DNA of 64,000 nucleotides from positions 1 through 64,000 of the forward strand of contig JBAXGW010000006.1 of assembly GCA_037139195.1 (NCBI GenBank). Direction: 5' to 3'. The position numbers were made by a program, and so were the translations under genes. Below the pieces are notes generated by a model. It had not been told where the DNA came from. It was given only the letters and a program-made list of their open reading frames with translations, and did not search any database. This DNA comes from JBAXGW01 sp037139195 (lineage in GTDB: Bacteria > Bacteroidota > Bacteroidia > Bacteroidales > JAHJDW01). Positions 1-8,245 of the stretch are shown piece after piece. Every line of letters begins with the position of its first letter. The stretch's first letter is position 1.

Positions 1-173
1 AAAGAGTTAAAAGAATTTCTTTTGTTTCGTAATTAATTGAAAACGATTTTGCATCGATGTTTTCCTTTTTTAATTCTGTGATTAATAATGTCAGATTCAT
101 AAATTTTACTTTTTTTGATTTATACTTTATTTTCTACAAAGGTTAATGACAAATGATTTTTATAAAAAAAAAC

Positions 174-325
174 AGCGTGGTTAAATTGCCACACTGTAAC
201 TGAGGTCCGACCAAGAACCATACAAACAAGTATAAACAACAACCACGCTTTCGCATGGCGTTCTTACTACTTCTGTTTGTATTGAATATTTGGTCGATTT
301 CAGTTACAGAATTTAGCTAAACGCT
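174..325. repeat. Large nested inverted repeat, possible replication origin or recombination site
   Basis: Seen directly: AGCGT (174-178) pairs with ACGCT (321-325); CTGTAACTGA (194-203) with TCAGTTACAG (300-309); CGACCAA (208-214) with TTGGTCG (290-296); ATACAAACA (220-228) with TGTTTGTAT (274-282); and an inner hairpin CCACGC/GCATGG at 243-258 has one mismatch. A second local hairpin, ACAGCGTGG/CCACACTGT, lies at 173-197. The whole folds into one bulged hairpin of about 150 nt. It sits downstream of the replication-initiator-like gene, so an origin (double- or single-strand) of the element is the favoured inference. An oriT or a structured RNA is also possible. The rest of 1-444 shows no gene. 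Confidence 0.55.
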
Positions 326-444
326 ATATTTTATATATTGATATTTAATTCATTACCATAATTTTTATAAATTAGTTTGACTTTTAAAATTCATTTCACT
401 GTAAAATTACTAAATATAACAAACTAAACAAATTAATTTTTTAA

Positions 445-1503
445 TTAAAGTAGTGTTTTTTGAAACTCTTTACCCCATTTAGCAATGGTTTTAGTTACCC
501 AGTTGCATAAGCCATAGTTGAAGGCAAAATGTGCCAAAGTATCCAAATGGCATTGGTTAATTTCATTATTTTCATCTTGTTTGGCTTGTTTCAGAATTTC
601 CAAAAACAGTTGTTTAATTATGGGTTTGTATCGGGTGTTGGTTTCTTGTTTTATGGTGGTTTTGGGTTTCTTTATGGTCAATTTTCCGAAGGATTCCCAA
701 TTAATAAGGTGCTCACGGTGTTTGTGGTTGGCTATTTCTACAAATTCCAATATATCATTGGCATTGGTTTTAAATATGGATGCTAAAAATATGGGTATTT
801 CCAACTCCTCAAAAATTGCGGTAAAATGTTGTAACAACTTTCTGCTCAAGCGGATTTCTACACGGTCTATTGTATCATTCTTTCTGATGGTTAATCCGTT
901 CCGTTTCCAGTAGTCGCCAATGTAGTGTTTCTGCACATCAATAATCTGTTGTTGCTTCGGATAAATGGATATTGTTTTGTCTGATTTACTCGCACCCAAC
1001 ACAAAACTGGTATGTGCTTTGGTGTTTTCATCATAGATGCCATTTACTCGAATGGAACGTTTTCTTCGGTATTCCTTTGATTGGGATAGGACGTTGTGTC
1101 GCTTGATAATATTGTAGCCATCTATTGCAATATCAATTCTGTAATATGAATGAAATGTAATGTTTAACGATTGTTGGATATTGTATAACATCGAGGATAA
1201 GCCTGTTTGATACAATATATGATTGTCAATTCTTACTTGTATAGTATCGGCATTTGCAAACCTATACTTTCCATTGCTACGATAAAACAAATACCCTACT
1301 TTTTGTTTACCTATTATTATATGGTAACACAAGTCAAACGATGGGTGTTTGTTTTCATAACTCCGATTCAATTGGAAATGCTGATTTATCTGGTAATGGT
1401 CGTTTATAGTTCCATCAGATAAATCTTCTTCTATTGGTGTGATTTTACCAATAAAATACATTTCCAACCAATCTAAGTTTATTAAAGCCTTGCTGATGCT
1501 CAT
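445..1503 (-). CDS. Replication initiation factor-like protein (Rep_trans/phage gpII-like)
   Basis: A 352-residue basic protein on the mobile element. A central RIDIAIDG segment followed about 60 residues later by KTISIYPKQQQ, and then by DRVEIRLSRK, resembles the core of rolling-circle replication initiators of plasmids and filamentous phages (replication initiation factor family). By family knowledge such a protein would nick the element's origin; this role is inferred, not demonstrated. The first in-frame start (position 1518) is TTG; the ATG at 1503 is preferred. It follows the HTH gene on the same strand with a 37-bp gap. The nested inverted repeat at 174-325 lies downstream and is a candidate substrate. 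It could instead be a relaxase-like protein. Family assignment is moderate. Confidence 0.5.
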   Translation of the reverse strand: MSISKALINLDWLEMYFIGKITPIEEDLSDGTINDHYQINQHFQLNRSYENKHPSFDLCYHIIIGKQKVGYLFYRSNGKYRFANADTIQVRIDNHILYQTGLSSMLYNIQQSLNITFHSYYRIDIAIDGYNIIKRHNVLSQSKEYRRKRSIRVNGIYDENTKAHTSFVLGASKSDKTISIYPKQQQIIDVQKHYIGDYWKRNGLTIRKNDTIDRVEIRLSRKLLQHFTAIFEELEIPIFLASIFKTNANDILEFVEIANHKHREHLINWESFGKLTIKKPKTTIKQETNTRYKPIIKQLFLEILKQAKQDENNEINQCHLDTLAHFAFNYGLCNWVTKTIAKWGKEFQKTLL

Positions 1504-1540
1504 ATTTTTACTTGCCAACCCTTGTTATACTTAGGGGTTG

Positions 1541-1819
1541 TTATGCAGCTTTGGTTTTGTTTTCCAATGAGTCGTTGATGGATTTTATAGAATAATACCA
1601 GCGTCCTTTAATCTTATTCCTTTTGATAATACTATTTACCACCATTCCATCAAGTGTATTTTGAGAACAGTCTAATAATTCTTTGGCTTCCTTCGATTTT
1701 ACCCAATTTTTATCATTGTACGATTTTTTGGTTGGATTTAATAGTTCGGTCATTTTTTCAAATACTTCTTGTTTGAAGTTTTCTAAATCTTTTTTTGTGA
1801 TTAATTCATTTAAGTTCAT
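1541..1819 (-). CDS. Excisionase-like helix-turn-helix protein
   Basis: A 92-residue protein with a short coiled N-terminal segment (about residues 8-28) and then a MerR/excisionase-type winged HTH of the HTH_17 kind: WVKSKEAKELLDCSQNTL followed by a wing ending in the aromatic motif GRWYYS. Proteins like this accompany Bacteroidetes integrases and act as recombination directionality factors or as regulators of the element's rep and mobilisation genes. The ATG at 1817-1819 is unambiguous. It lies between integrase and rep, all transcribed leftwards, consistent with a lysogeny/replication control operon. Which function applies cannot be told from sequence. Confidence 0.7.
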   Translation of the reverse strand: MNLNELITKKDLENFKQEVFEKMTELLNPTKKSYNDKNWVKSKEAKELLDCSQNTLDGMVVNSIIKRNKIKGRWYYSIKSINDSLENKTKAA

Positions 1820-1933
1820 ACTTTTTTAAGTTTATAAAATGTTATTCGGGTTTTTTATGACCCTACATTTTAAAATATAAACACAGAACCTAAAAAACTC
1901 AATAGTAAAATGAAAATATTTTTAAAATATTTT

Positions 1934-3157
1934 CTATTTCCGCTCTGCTGCTGACTTTCGTGCTGCAATTTTATTTTCAAGTATATCAAAATCACTAATA
2001 ATTCTTTCATTTACCAATTTGGCATAAATATCCATCGTGCCATAGGATTTAACCCCCAATGCTTTTTTCACCGTTTCGATAGGTACTTGGTTCGATAGTA
2101 GAATTGTAGTTGCAAATGTATGTCTGCCAAGGTGAAACGTAAGATTCTTCTTTATACCACATAGCTTGGCAACATCTTTCAACTCTACATTTGCTTTGGT
2201 ATAGCATGATGTTGGCAATATTTTATCGTGTGCATTGCACGCTGGGTCATGTTTGTATTTGTTTATTATTTCAGTAGCTTTTGGTAACAATGGGATTACA
2301 GCCTGTTCACCTGTTTTCTGGCGGTTGATAATAATTATTTTCTTTTCATGTTCGATGGTAATATGGTTTTCGTTGAAATTGGTTAGGTCCACAAATGCCA
2401 TACCTGTATTTATGGCAAATAGGAATAGGTCTCGTGTTCGTTGTAAATTTTCATCATCAATTACCGTTTCTTCAATCTTCTTAATTTCTTCGTTTGACAG
2501 GTAGGTTCTTTGAGGGTTCTTGTAGGTGCATTTGAATTTACGGAATGGATTGTTTACTGTCCATTCCATATCAATTGCCATATTGATTACTTTTTTCAGA
2601 TTTTTTAGATACCGCCATGCTGTGTTTCCACATAATTTATCTTGGCATATCATATAATCGTTGAATTTATCTATGAACAAATAACTTGTGTCATCAAGTA
2701 AAACATCATTTTTTCTGTATTCATACTTCAAATATGCTTTTAGCTTTTGTTCCATTTCCGTATATCCAGCACAGGTGCCTTTCTTTAATTTGTCGTGCAT
2801 CTTGCTATTGTGATAAGTTACGGCTTCAAGCAATGTATGTTTCTTGTATGATTCGCCTGTATAAACGTTTTTGATGGCTTCTGCCGTTATTTCTTTACGG
2901 TCTAATGCCAAAGTGTTTGCCGCTTCATTCACTTTGTTCTCGCATGTTGATAGCGTTGTGGATAGTGTTCTTGCTTCAACTTTATTTCCTTTGGGTCGGT
3001 TGGCTTTGCTATCCCAATTTATTGGGTGTATCTTTTCGCCAACTGAAATTTCGGCACGGATGCCATCTACCGTAATTCTTAAATAAATAGGTGCTTCACC
3101 TGTTTTCTTGTCTGCTTTACTCTTTTTCAAGTAAAATAAAATCTTGTGTTTGTTCAT
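1934..3157 (-). CDS. Tyrosine recombinase/integrase of the Bacteroidetes element type
   Basis: A 407-residue protein with an N-terminal arm-binding domain (KHKILFYLKKSK, then GEAPIYLRITVDG), a SAM-like core-binding domain (about 100-200) and a C-terminal catalytic domain. The motif HLGRHTFATT provides the His-x-x-Arg pair and DIYAKL the nucleophilic tyrosine. Two usual catalytic positions look altered. The first arginine (box TGLR in most relatives) reads TGMAF, as in IntDOT-type enzymes that lack Arg-I. The usual LGH before the tyrosine reads LGV. The enzyme should catalyse integration and excision of the element; whether it is still active is open. I chose the ATG at 3157 over the upstream TTG-initiated extension (3187) because homologous integrases start with a short MxxxK-rich strand. 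Confidence 0.85.
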   Translation of the reverse strand: MNKHKILFYLKKSKADKKTGEAPIYLRITVDGIRAEISVGEKIHPINWDSKANRPKGNKVEARTLSTTLSTCENKVNEAANTLALDRKEITAEAIKNVYTGESYKKHTLLEAVTYHNSKMHDKLKKGTCAGYTEMEQKLKAYLKYEYRKNDVLLDDTSYLFIDKFNDYMICQDKLCGNTAWRYLKNLKKVINMAIDMEWTVNNPFRKFKCTYKNPQRTYLSNEEIKKIEETVIDDENLQRTRDLFLFAINTGMAFVDLTNFNENHITIEHEKKIIIINRQKTGEQAVIPLLPKATEIINKYKHDPACNAHDKILPTSCYTKANVELKDVAKLCGIKKNLTFHLGRHTFATTILLSNQVPIETVKKALGVKSYGTMDIYAKLVNERIISDFDILENKIAARKSAAERK

Positions 3158-3338
3158 AATAAAACCTTTTTTAATAATTTTAAACAACCACTGAAGAATT
3201 GTAAATGATAAAAGGAATTATTTTTGAAAATAATTTTTACCCGATATTATCGGCACACTTTTTTTATATGGTAAAAAAGCGAGGTACCCGAATTGGTCAC
3301 CAAAATTCTGAGCTTTTTTGATTATTTTTGCATATCAG

Positions 3339-3392
3339 CAAAAACAAAAAATCCGCCTACATGCGAGATATAAGCGGATTTGATTGTTTTTG
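3339..3392. terminator. Imperfect inverted repeat / bidirectional terminator at element boundary
   Basis: AATCCGC (3350-3356) pairs with GCGGATT (3374-3380) around a 17-nt loop. The flanks CAAAAACAAAA and TTGATTGTTTTTG extend the symmetry. Read on the minus strand the stem is followed by TTTTTTGTTTTT, a good intrinsic terminator that would insulate the integrase. Read on the plus strand it is followed by TTGATTGTTTTTG. Its position at the junction with the truncated gene also makes it a candidate part of the attachment site. Confidence 0.5.
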
Positions 3393-5759
3393 AGCATTTG
3401 GGAAATAGTCCCTATAGGAATTAATCCTAGTGCTGTTGCTGGTGGAAATCAAACAATCTGTTCAAATGGAACAGCCATTGTTTCTGGTGCATCTGCTACT
3501 AACGGAATAATTGCTTGGACTGAAAATGGTGCAGGCTCTATAACTTCAGGAGCTAATACATTAACGCCAACATATACTGCAGCTGCTGGTGATGCAGGAA
3601 ACACTGTTACGCTTACTATGACTGTTACTGGGGCGGCACCTTGTGCAACTCAAGTTACTGCCACGTATACAGTTTATGTAACTGCTTTGCCTACTGCAAC
3701 AGCTGGAGGAAATCAAACAATATGCTCTAATGGAGCTGCTACCGTTTCTGGTGCTACTTCTGCTAATGGGACAATTGCTTGGACTGAAAATGGTGCAGGT
3801 TCAATTACTTCAGGTTCTAATACTTTAACGCCAACTTATACAGCTGCTGCTGGCGATGCTGGGACTACGGTTACTCTTACCATGACTGTTACAGGTTGTT
3901 CTAGTAATGCTGTTGCTACTTACTCTGTATATGTTCCTGCTCTTCCTACTGCCAATGCTGGTGGAACTCAAACAATCTGTTCAAATGGAACTGCTACAGT
4001 AAGTGGTGCTACGTCTTCAAATGGAACAATTTTATGGACTGAAAATGGCGCAGGAACAATAACAGCTGGCGCAAATACTTTAACGCCAACATATACTGCA
4101 GCTATTGGTGATGCTAGAAACACAGTTACTCTTACTATGACAGTTACGGCAAATACCCCTTGCACATCAGAAGCTACTGCAACATACTCAGTTGTTGTTG
4201 ATGGATTGCCTACTGCCACTGCTGGTGGTTTATCTAATATTTGTAATCCAAATGGTGGAACTGCAACTGTTTCTGGTGCAACATCTTCTAATGGATCTAT
4301 TGCTTGGACTGAAAATGGTGCTGGGTCAATTTCTTCAGGAGCGAATACATTAACGCCAACTTATACTGCTGATGCTGCTGATGCTGGTAACACAGTTACA
4401 TTGACAATGACTGTAACAAGCAATAATAGTTGTGGTAATACTGCTACATCTTCTGCTACTTACGATATTACAGTAGCTATGCCTTTAGTTGCGACTGCAG
4501 GTGGAAATCAAACTATTTGTTCTAGCGAAACTGCTACTGTAACTGGCGCAACTGCCACTGGTGGAACAATAGCATGGACAGAAAATGGTGCTGGGTCAAT
4601 TACTTCTGGTGCAAATTCTTTAACTCCAACATACACTGCAGCTGCTGGTGATGCTGGAAATACTGTTACACTGACTATGACTGTTACCGGTTGCTCAAAC
4701 TCTACGACTGCAACTTATTCTGTTTTTGTTAATACTTCTCCAACAGCAAATGTAAGTGGCAATCAAACTATTTGTTCAAATGAAACTGCAACTGTAAGCG
4801 GAGCTACATCATCAAATGGAACTATTTTATGGACAGAAAATGGTGCTGGCTCTATTACTTCAGGATCTAACACATTAACGCCAACATATACTGCAGCTGC
4901 TGGTGATGCAGGAAACACTGTAATATTAACCATGACAGTATCTAATGGTTCATGCACTCCTGCTACAGCTACTTATTCAATCTTTGTTCCTGCTACTCCC
5001 ACTGCTAATGCAAATGGTAGTCAAACTATTTGTACTAATGGTGATGCAACTGTTAGTGGTGCCTCATCATCAAATGGTACAATATCATGGACAGAAAATG
5101 GTGCTGGTACAATTACTTCTGGAGCTAATACATTAACGCCAACATATACTGCAGCTGCTGGTGATGCGGGTAATACTGTAACATTAACAATGACTGTTTC
5201 AAATGGAACTTGTATTCCTGCTGTTGCTACATATTCAATTATTGTTCCAGCTTTACCTACTGCAAATGCCGGTGGAAGTATAACAATAAACTCAACTGGA
5301 ACTGCAACTGTAAGCGGTGCTTCGTCATCAAATGGAACTATTTTATGGACAGAAAATGGTGCAGGAACTATTACTTCTGGTGAAACTACTTTAACTCCTA
5401 CTTACACTGCAGCTGCTGGTGATGCTGGAAACACCGTTACATTAACAATGACTGTTACAGGTGTAGCTCCTTGTACTACACAAGTTACAGCTACATATAC
5501 CATTAATGTTTCAAGTACAGTTTCTATTGATGCTTTTTCTGCTACAAATTTATCTGTATATCCAAATCCAGCTAATAGCGTATTAAATATTGCAAATATG
5601 GCTGTTAATTCTAATGTAACAATGATGAATTCTTTAGGACAATTAGTTTATAGTGCCGTTGCTTCTGACAACTTATCTATAAATACACAAAACTTAACAG
5701 ATGGTGTTTATTTTGTAAGAGTAAATAATCAAGTTGTTAAAGTTATTATTTCGAAATAG
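3384..5759 (+). CDS. 5-prime-truncated repetitive T9SS-secreted surface protein
   Basis: The open frame holds eight tandem units of about 75-85 residues. Each has the pattern AGGNQTIC...ATVSGA...G.I.WTENGAG.I.SG.NTLTPTYTAAAGDAGNTVTLTMTV, an Ig/PKD-like beta-sandwich rhythm seen in Bacteroidetes cell-surface proteins. It ends in a T9SS type A sorting domain (about residues 710-791) with the signature SVYPNPA and the terminal strand YFVRVNNQVVKVIIS. There is no signal peptide. The only start is a TTG directly after an in-frame TGA, and the first dozen residues do not match the repeat. This is best read as the 3-prime part of a larger gene cut by the adjacent integrative element. The missing export signal means this fragment is probably not functional by itself, unless a fusion with the left part exists. 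Confidence 0.75.
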   Translation: MFLSIWEIVPIGINPSAVAGGNQTICSNGTAIVSGASATNGIIAWTENGAGSITSGANTLTPTYTAAAGDAGNTVTLTMTVTGAAPCATQVTATYTVYVTALPTATAGGNQTICSNGAATVSGATSANGTIAWTENGAGSITSGSNTLTPTYTAAAGDAGTTVTLTMTVTGCSSNAVATYSVYVPALPTANAGGTQTICSNGTATVSGATSSNGTILWTENGAGTITAGANTLTPTYTAAIGDARNTVTLTMTVTANTPCTSEATATYSVVVDGLPTATAGGLSNICNPNGGTATVSGATSSNGSIAWTENGAGSISSGANTLTPTYTADAADAGNTVTLTMTVTSNNSCGNTATSSATYDITVAMPLVATAGGNQTICSSETATVTGATATGGTIAWTENGAGSITSGANSLTPTYTAAAGDAGNTVTLTMTVTGCSNSTTATYSVFVNTSPTANVSGNQTICSNETATVSGATSSNGTILWTENGAGSITSGSNTLTPTYTAAAGDAGNTVILTMTVSNGSCTPATATYSIFVPATPTANANGSQTICTNGDATVSGASSSNGTISWTENGAGTITSGANTLTPTYTAAAGDAGNTVTLTMTVSNGTCIPAVATYSIIVPALPTANAGGSITINSTGTATVSGASSSNGTILWTENGAGTITSGETTLTPTYTAAAGDAGNTVTLTMTVTGVAPCTTQVTATYTINVSSTVSIDAFSATNLSVYPNPANSVLNIANMAVNSNVTMMNSLGQLVYSAVASDNLSINTQNLTDGVYFVRVNNQVVKVIISK
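3435..5513 (+). repeat. Eight tandem ~240-255-bp coding repeats
   Basis: The repeat units encode the Ig-like modules of the truncated surface protein. Amino-acid identity between units is high (WTENGAG and LTPTYTA occur in all eight). Third codon positions differ, so the units are not a recent nucleotide-level amplification. Cysteine pairs (TIC and a later Cys) recur in most units; unit 8 replaces the first Cys-containing motif by TINSTG. Confidence 0.85.
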
Positions 5760-5808
5760 TTTTAGTTTGTTGTATGAATTAATACATTAAATTTATTTTT
5801 TAATTTGC

Positions 5809-5835
5809 AAAAGGAGAGCTTCGGCTCTCCTTTTT
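5809..5835 (+). terminator. Strong intrinsic terminator after the repetitive surface protein gene
   Basis: AAAAGGAGAGC (5809-5819), a TTCG tetraloop and GCTCTCCTTTTT (5824-5835) form an 11-bp stem followed by T residues, about 50 bp after the stop codon. Confidence 0.9.
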
Positions 5836-6265
5836 CGTTTCATTATTTTTTTGTAAACCAAAATAGGTTCTTTTTGGGTTCTTAATGCGTATATACACTA
5901 ATTTAAATGAGTAATATGTCTTAAAATTAGTTTGACGATAACACCTATTGATATATATACATATACGATGAACATCAAGAAATTAGAGATTAAATAATTT
6001 TCAGAAAACAGTTTTAATAAAAATATTACAGAAACTTGCCCCAAATTTCAATCCGTTAACCCCAAAAAAGTCAATTTGCCACATTAAATAGCTGTATATC
6101 ACTTATTGACAATTTTGCAATTTTATTATAATTAATTTTATACATCAGAAGTTTAATGAAAAATAATTAGGTATTTGATTGCTTTATTATAAAATATTTC
6201 GTAACTTAAAGTGTTTTAATTTAATAAACACAAAAAGTAATATTAATTAAATAAAATTGAGACAA
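5836..6265. other. Intergenic region without a gene
   Basis: About 430 bp of AT-rich sequence with no credible open frame, tRNA or repeat. It must contain the promoter for the following beta-helix gene, but no clear TAnnTTTG box with a well-placed -33 TTG is visible. Confidence 0.6.
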
Positions 6266-8056
6266 ATGAAATTTAATAATCTGAAATTTTATGGTGTTTA
6301 TTTTAGAATAAATTTTAAATTTTTTATTCTTCCTTTAGTTTTTTTCTTTGTTGCTTCATTTTCATTTGGAGCGAATTATTATATATCAGCTGCTGGAAAT
6401 AATGCTAGTAACGGAACAGATATTAGCACGCCAAAACTCACTTTAGCAAATATTTTTTCAACATATAATTTAGGAGCTGGCGATACTATTAAAGTTGCAG
6501 CAGGAACCTACACAGAAACAGGAACTACTGTTGGTAGTGATGATGAAGGTTTTGTTATTCAAGGTGCAGCTTTATCTGCTGGAGTCCCAACCTCAATTTT
6601 TGATGCTGCAAGTACTGCTCGTTGGTTATTGTTAAACAATACCAATAATGATAATATTACAATTAATAATTTAACAATAAAAGATCATATTACAACTGGA
6701 TCAGCAGACCCTGACGGTGGTGGAGGAGTGAAAATTATTGCTGGTTGTACTGGTTTTTCAGTTAACAACTGTGTTTTTGATAATTGTGATACAAAAACTT
6801 CAGTAAATCACAGAGGTGGTGCAATATATTCTGTTGAAGGAATCACAGTAACCTATTGTACTTTTAAAAACTGCAATGCTGATCGTTATGGAGGTGCTAT
6901 TTCTATTGAGTTAGCTCCATCAGCAAATTCTTCAATAACACATAGTAAATTTTATTCTAATGTCACTACTTCTGGTAATTATGGCACCGCTTTGTTTTTT
7001 GGTGTTGGATCTACTTCAGTTTTAAATCTTGAAAATTGTTTGTTTTATAAAAATGGCGTTTCTCTTGGCGAATCTGTTATATGTTGTATGAATTCAACTG
7101 GCACTCTTAATTTGATGAACTGTACTGTAACTGCAAATGGTAATGCTAGTTATGGAACAGGAGGTATTCTAACTTTATCTTCGGCAAAGATAAATATAAC
7201 TAATTCTATTATTTATGCCAACCTAGGAACTACGTATAATGATGTATATAATAATTCTGGCACCATTACTATGAAAAATTGTTGTTATGGAAGTTCAGCT
7301 GAAATTAATACAATTACTACCAATACTTCGCCATTGGTTGCTAACCCACTTTTTACTAGTTCTGCTTCAGACGATTATACTTTACAAGGAACATCGCCAT
7401 GTATTGATTTTGGAACAACAGTTGGAGCCCCAACAGATGATATTAGACATTATTCGCGTGTTAGTAACCCAGATGCTGGCGCTTATGAAAGCAATGGTGT
7501 GATGTTGCCAATTGAATTGTTGTCTTTTAATGCTGATTGCGATAATGGCAAAACAATTATTAAATGGTCTACTTTATCTGAAACTAATAATGCTTTTTTT
7601 ACGCTTGAAAAAAGCTATGATTTAGAAAACTGGAATTTTGTTGCTATTTTAGACGGAGCAGGAAATAGTAATTCAATATTAAATTATAGCATTATTGATG
7701 ATGCAAATTATTTAACTGCATATTATAGATTAAAGCAAACTGATTTTGATGGGAGATATGAGTATTTTAAAATTCTTCCTTCTAATTGTGGTAATTCTGA
7801 TGAAGATGTTTTTAACGTTTTCCCAAATCCTTCTGATAACAATTTTAATATTGAAATTTCTTCCGAAGAAAATGAAAGCTTAACTGTAGAGATTTATAAC
7901 TCAATTGGTCAAAAGCTTTTTGAATCGAAATATAAAACGGTTGATGGAATTAACACAATACAGCTTTCAGATTTAAAACTATCAAAAAACACATATTTAC
8001 TTAGAGTTATATCAAGCAAATCGAAAATTTTCAATAAAAAAATTGTAATAAATTAA
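6266..8056 (+). CDS. T9SS-secreted right-handed beta-helix protein (small paralogue)
   Basis: A 596-residue exported protein. An N-terminal hydrophobic signal sequence (about residues 14-33, ending FSFGA) precedes a right-handed parallel beta-helix with the polymorphic-outer-membrane-protein look: repeated short strands with N/G turns and GGA(I/V)Y motifs. A fibronectin-like segment follows (LPIELLSFNADC ... IKWSTLSETNNAFFTLEKS), then a T9SS type A sorting domain starting near VFPNPSDNNF. It is probably a cell-surface adhesin or carbohydrate-interacting protein; no catalytic residues are recognised. Its first 120 residues (ANYYIS..., YNLGAGD, AAGTYTE, VGSDDEGF) are clearly paralogous to the two giant genes downstream. 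The ATG at 6266 is preferred over the TTG at 6257. Confidence 0.85.
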   Translation: MKFNNLKFYGVYFRINFKFFILPLVFFFVASFSFGANYYISAAGNNASNGTDISTPKLTLANIFSTYNLGAGDTIKVAAGTYTETGTTVGSDDEGFVIQGAALSAGVPTSIFDAASTARWLLLNNTNNDNITINNLTIKDHITTGSADPDGGGGVKIIAGCTGFSVNNCVFDNCDTKTSVNHRGGAIYSVEGITVTYCTFKNCNADRYGGAISIELAPSANSSITHSKFYSNVTTSGNYGTALFFGVGSTSVLNLENCLFYKNGVSLGESVICCMNSTGTLNLMNCTVTANGNASYGTGGILTLSSAKINITNSIIYANLGTTYNDVYNNSGTITMKNCCYGSSAEINTITTNTSPLVANPLFTSSASDDYTLQGTSPCIDFGTTVGAPTDDIRHYSRVSNPDAGAYESNGVMLPIELLSFNADCDNGKTIIKWSTLSETNNAFFTLEKSYDLENWNFVAILDGAGNSNSILNYSIIDDANYLTAYYRLKQTDFDGRYEYFKILPSNCGNSDEDVFNVFPNPSDNNFNIEISSEENESLTVEIYNSIGQKLFESKYKTVDGINTIQLSDLKLSKNTYLLRVISSKSKIFNKKIVIN

Positions 8057-8096
8057 AAATTAGTTATTTTTACAAATTAGTTATTTTTACAAATTA
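8057..8096. repeat. 17-bp tandem repeat, 2.3 copies
   Basis: AAATTAGTTATTTTTAC occurs at 8057-8073 and 8074-8090, followed by a partial copy AAATTA, immediately after the stop codon of the small beta-helix gene. No function is evident. Confidence 0.8.
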
Positions 8097-8152
8097 ATTA
8101 ATTTGTAGTATTAAATTAAGTTTTCGTTCGTTAAAAATACGTAAATTTTAGG

Positions 8153-8183
8153 TTGATATTAAATCATTAATTTTTTATCTTTG
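8153..8183 (+). promoter_or_regulatory. Bacteroidetes-type promoter of the 2745-residue beta-helix gene
   Basis: TTG at 8153-8155, a 20-bp spacer, and the -7 box TATCTTTG at 8176-8183 match the phylum consensus TTG-N~19-TAnnTTTG. The start codon is 62 bp downstream. Confidence 0.6.
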
Positions 8184-8245
8184 TAAATTAAGTGAAATTT
8201 TGCCCTTTTTCATTAGTCATAATAAATTGATTTATGATTTTTTTT

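Larger units (their letters stand above)
1..3400. mobile_element. Right end of an integrative element (left end outside window)
   Basis: Three minus-strand genes (tyrosine recombinase, excisionase-like HTH protein, replication-initiator-like protein) and a large nested inverted repeat form a typical small integrative element or integrated phage/plasmid. The integrase lies next to the right boundary. That boundary probably falls between about 3384 and 3430, because the chromosomal gene to the right starts abruptly inside its repeat domain without a signal peptide. The left attachment site is not in the window, so no direct repeat can be confirmed and the exact end is an inference. Confidence 0.7.

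Noticed and set aside
174..325. Retron-like or integron attC interpretation of the nested hairpin
   Set aside because: No reverse transcriptase or integron integrase is visible, and an origin fits better next to the replication-initiator-like gene.
3435..5513. Regular repeats resembling a CRISPR or satellite array
   Set aside because: The units are ~240-255 bp, in frame, differ mainly at third codon positions and encode a conserved beta-sandwich module.
6106..6132. TTGACA and TATAAT hexamers resembling an E. coli sigma-70 promoter
   Set aside because: The spacer is only 15 bp and Bacteroidota use TTG-N~19-TAnnTTTG promoters, so this is probably chance in AT-rich DNA.
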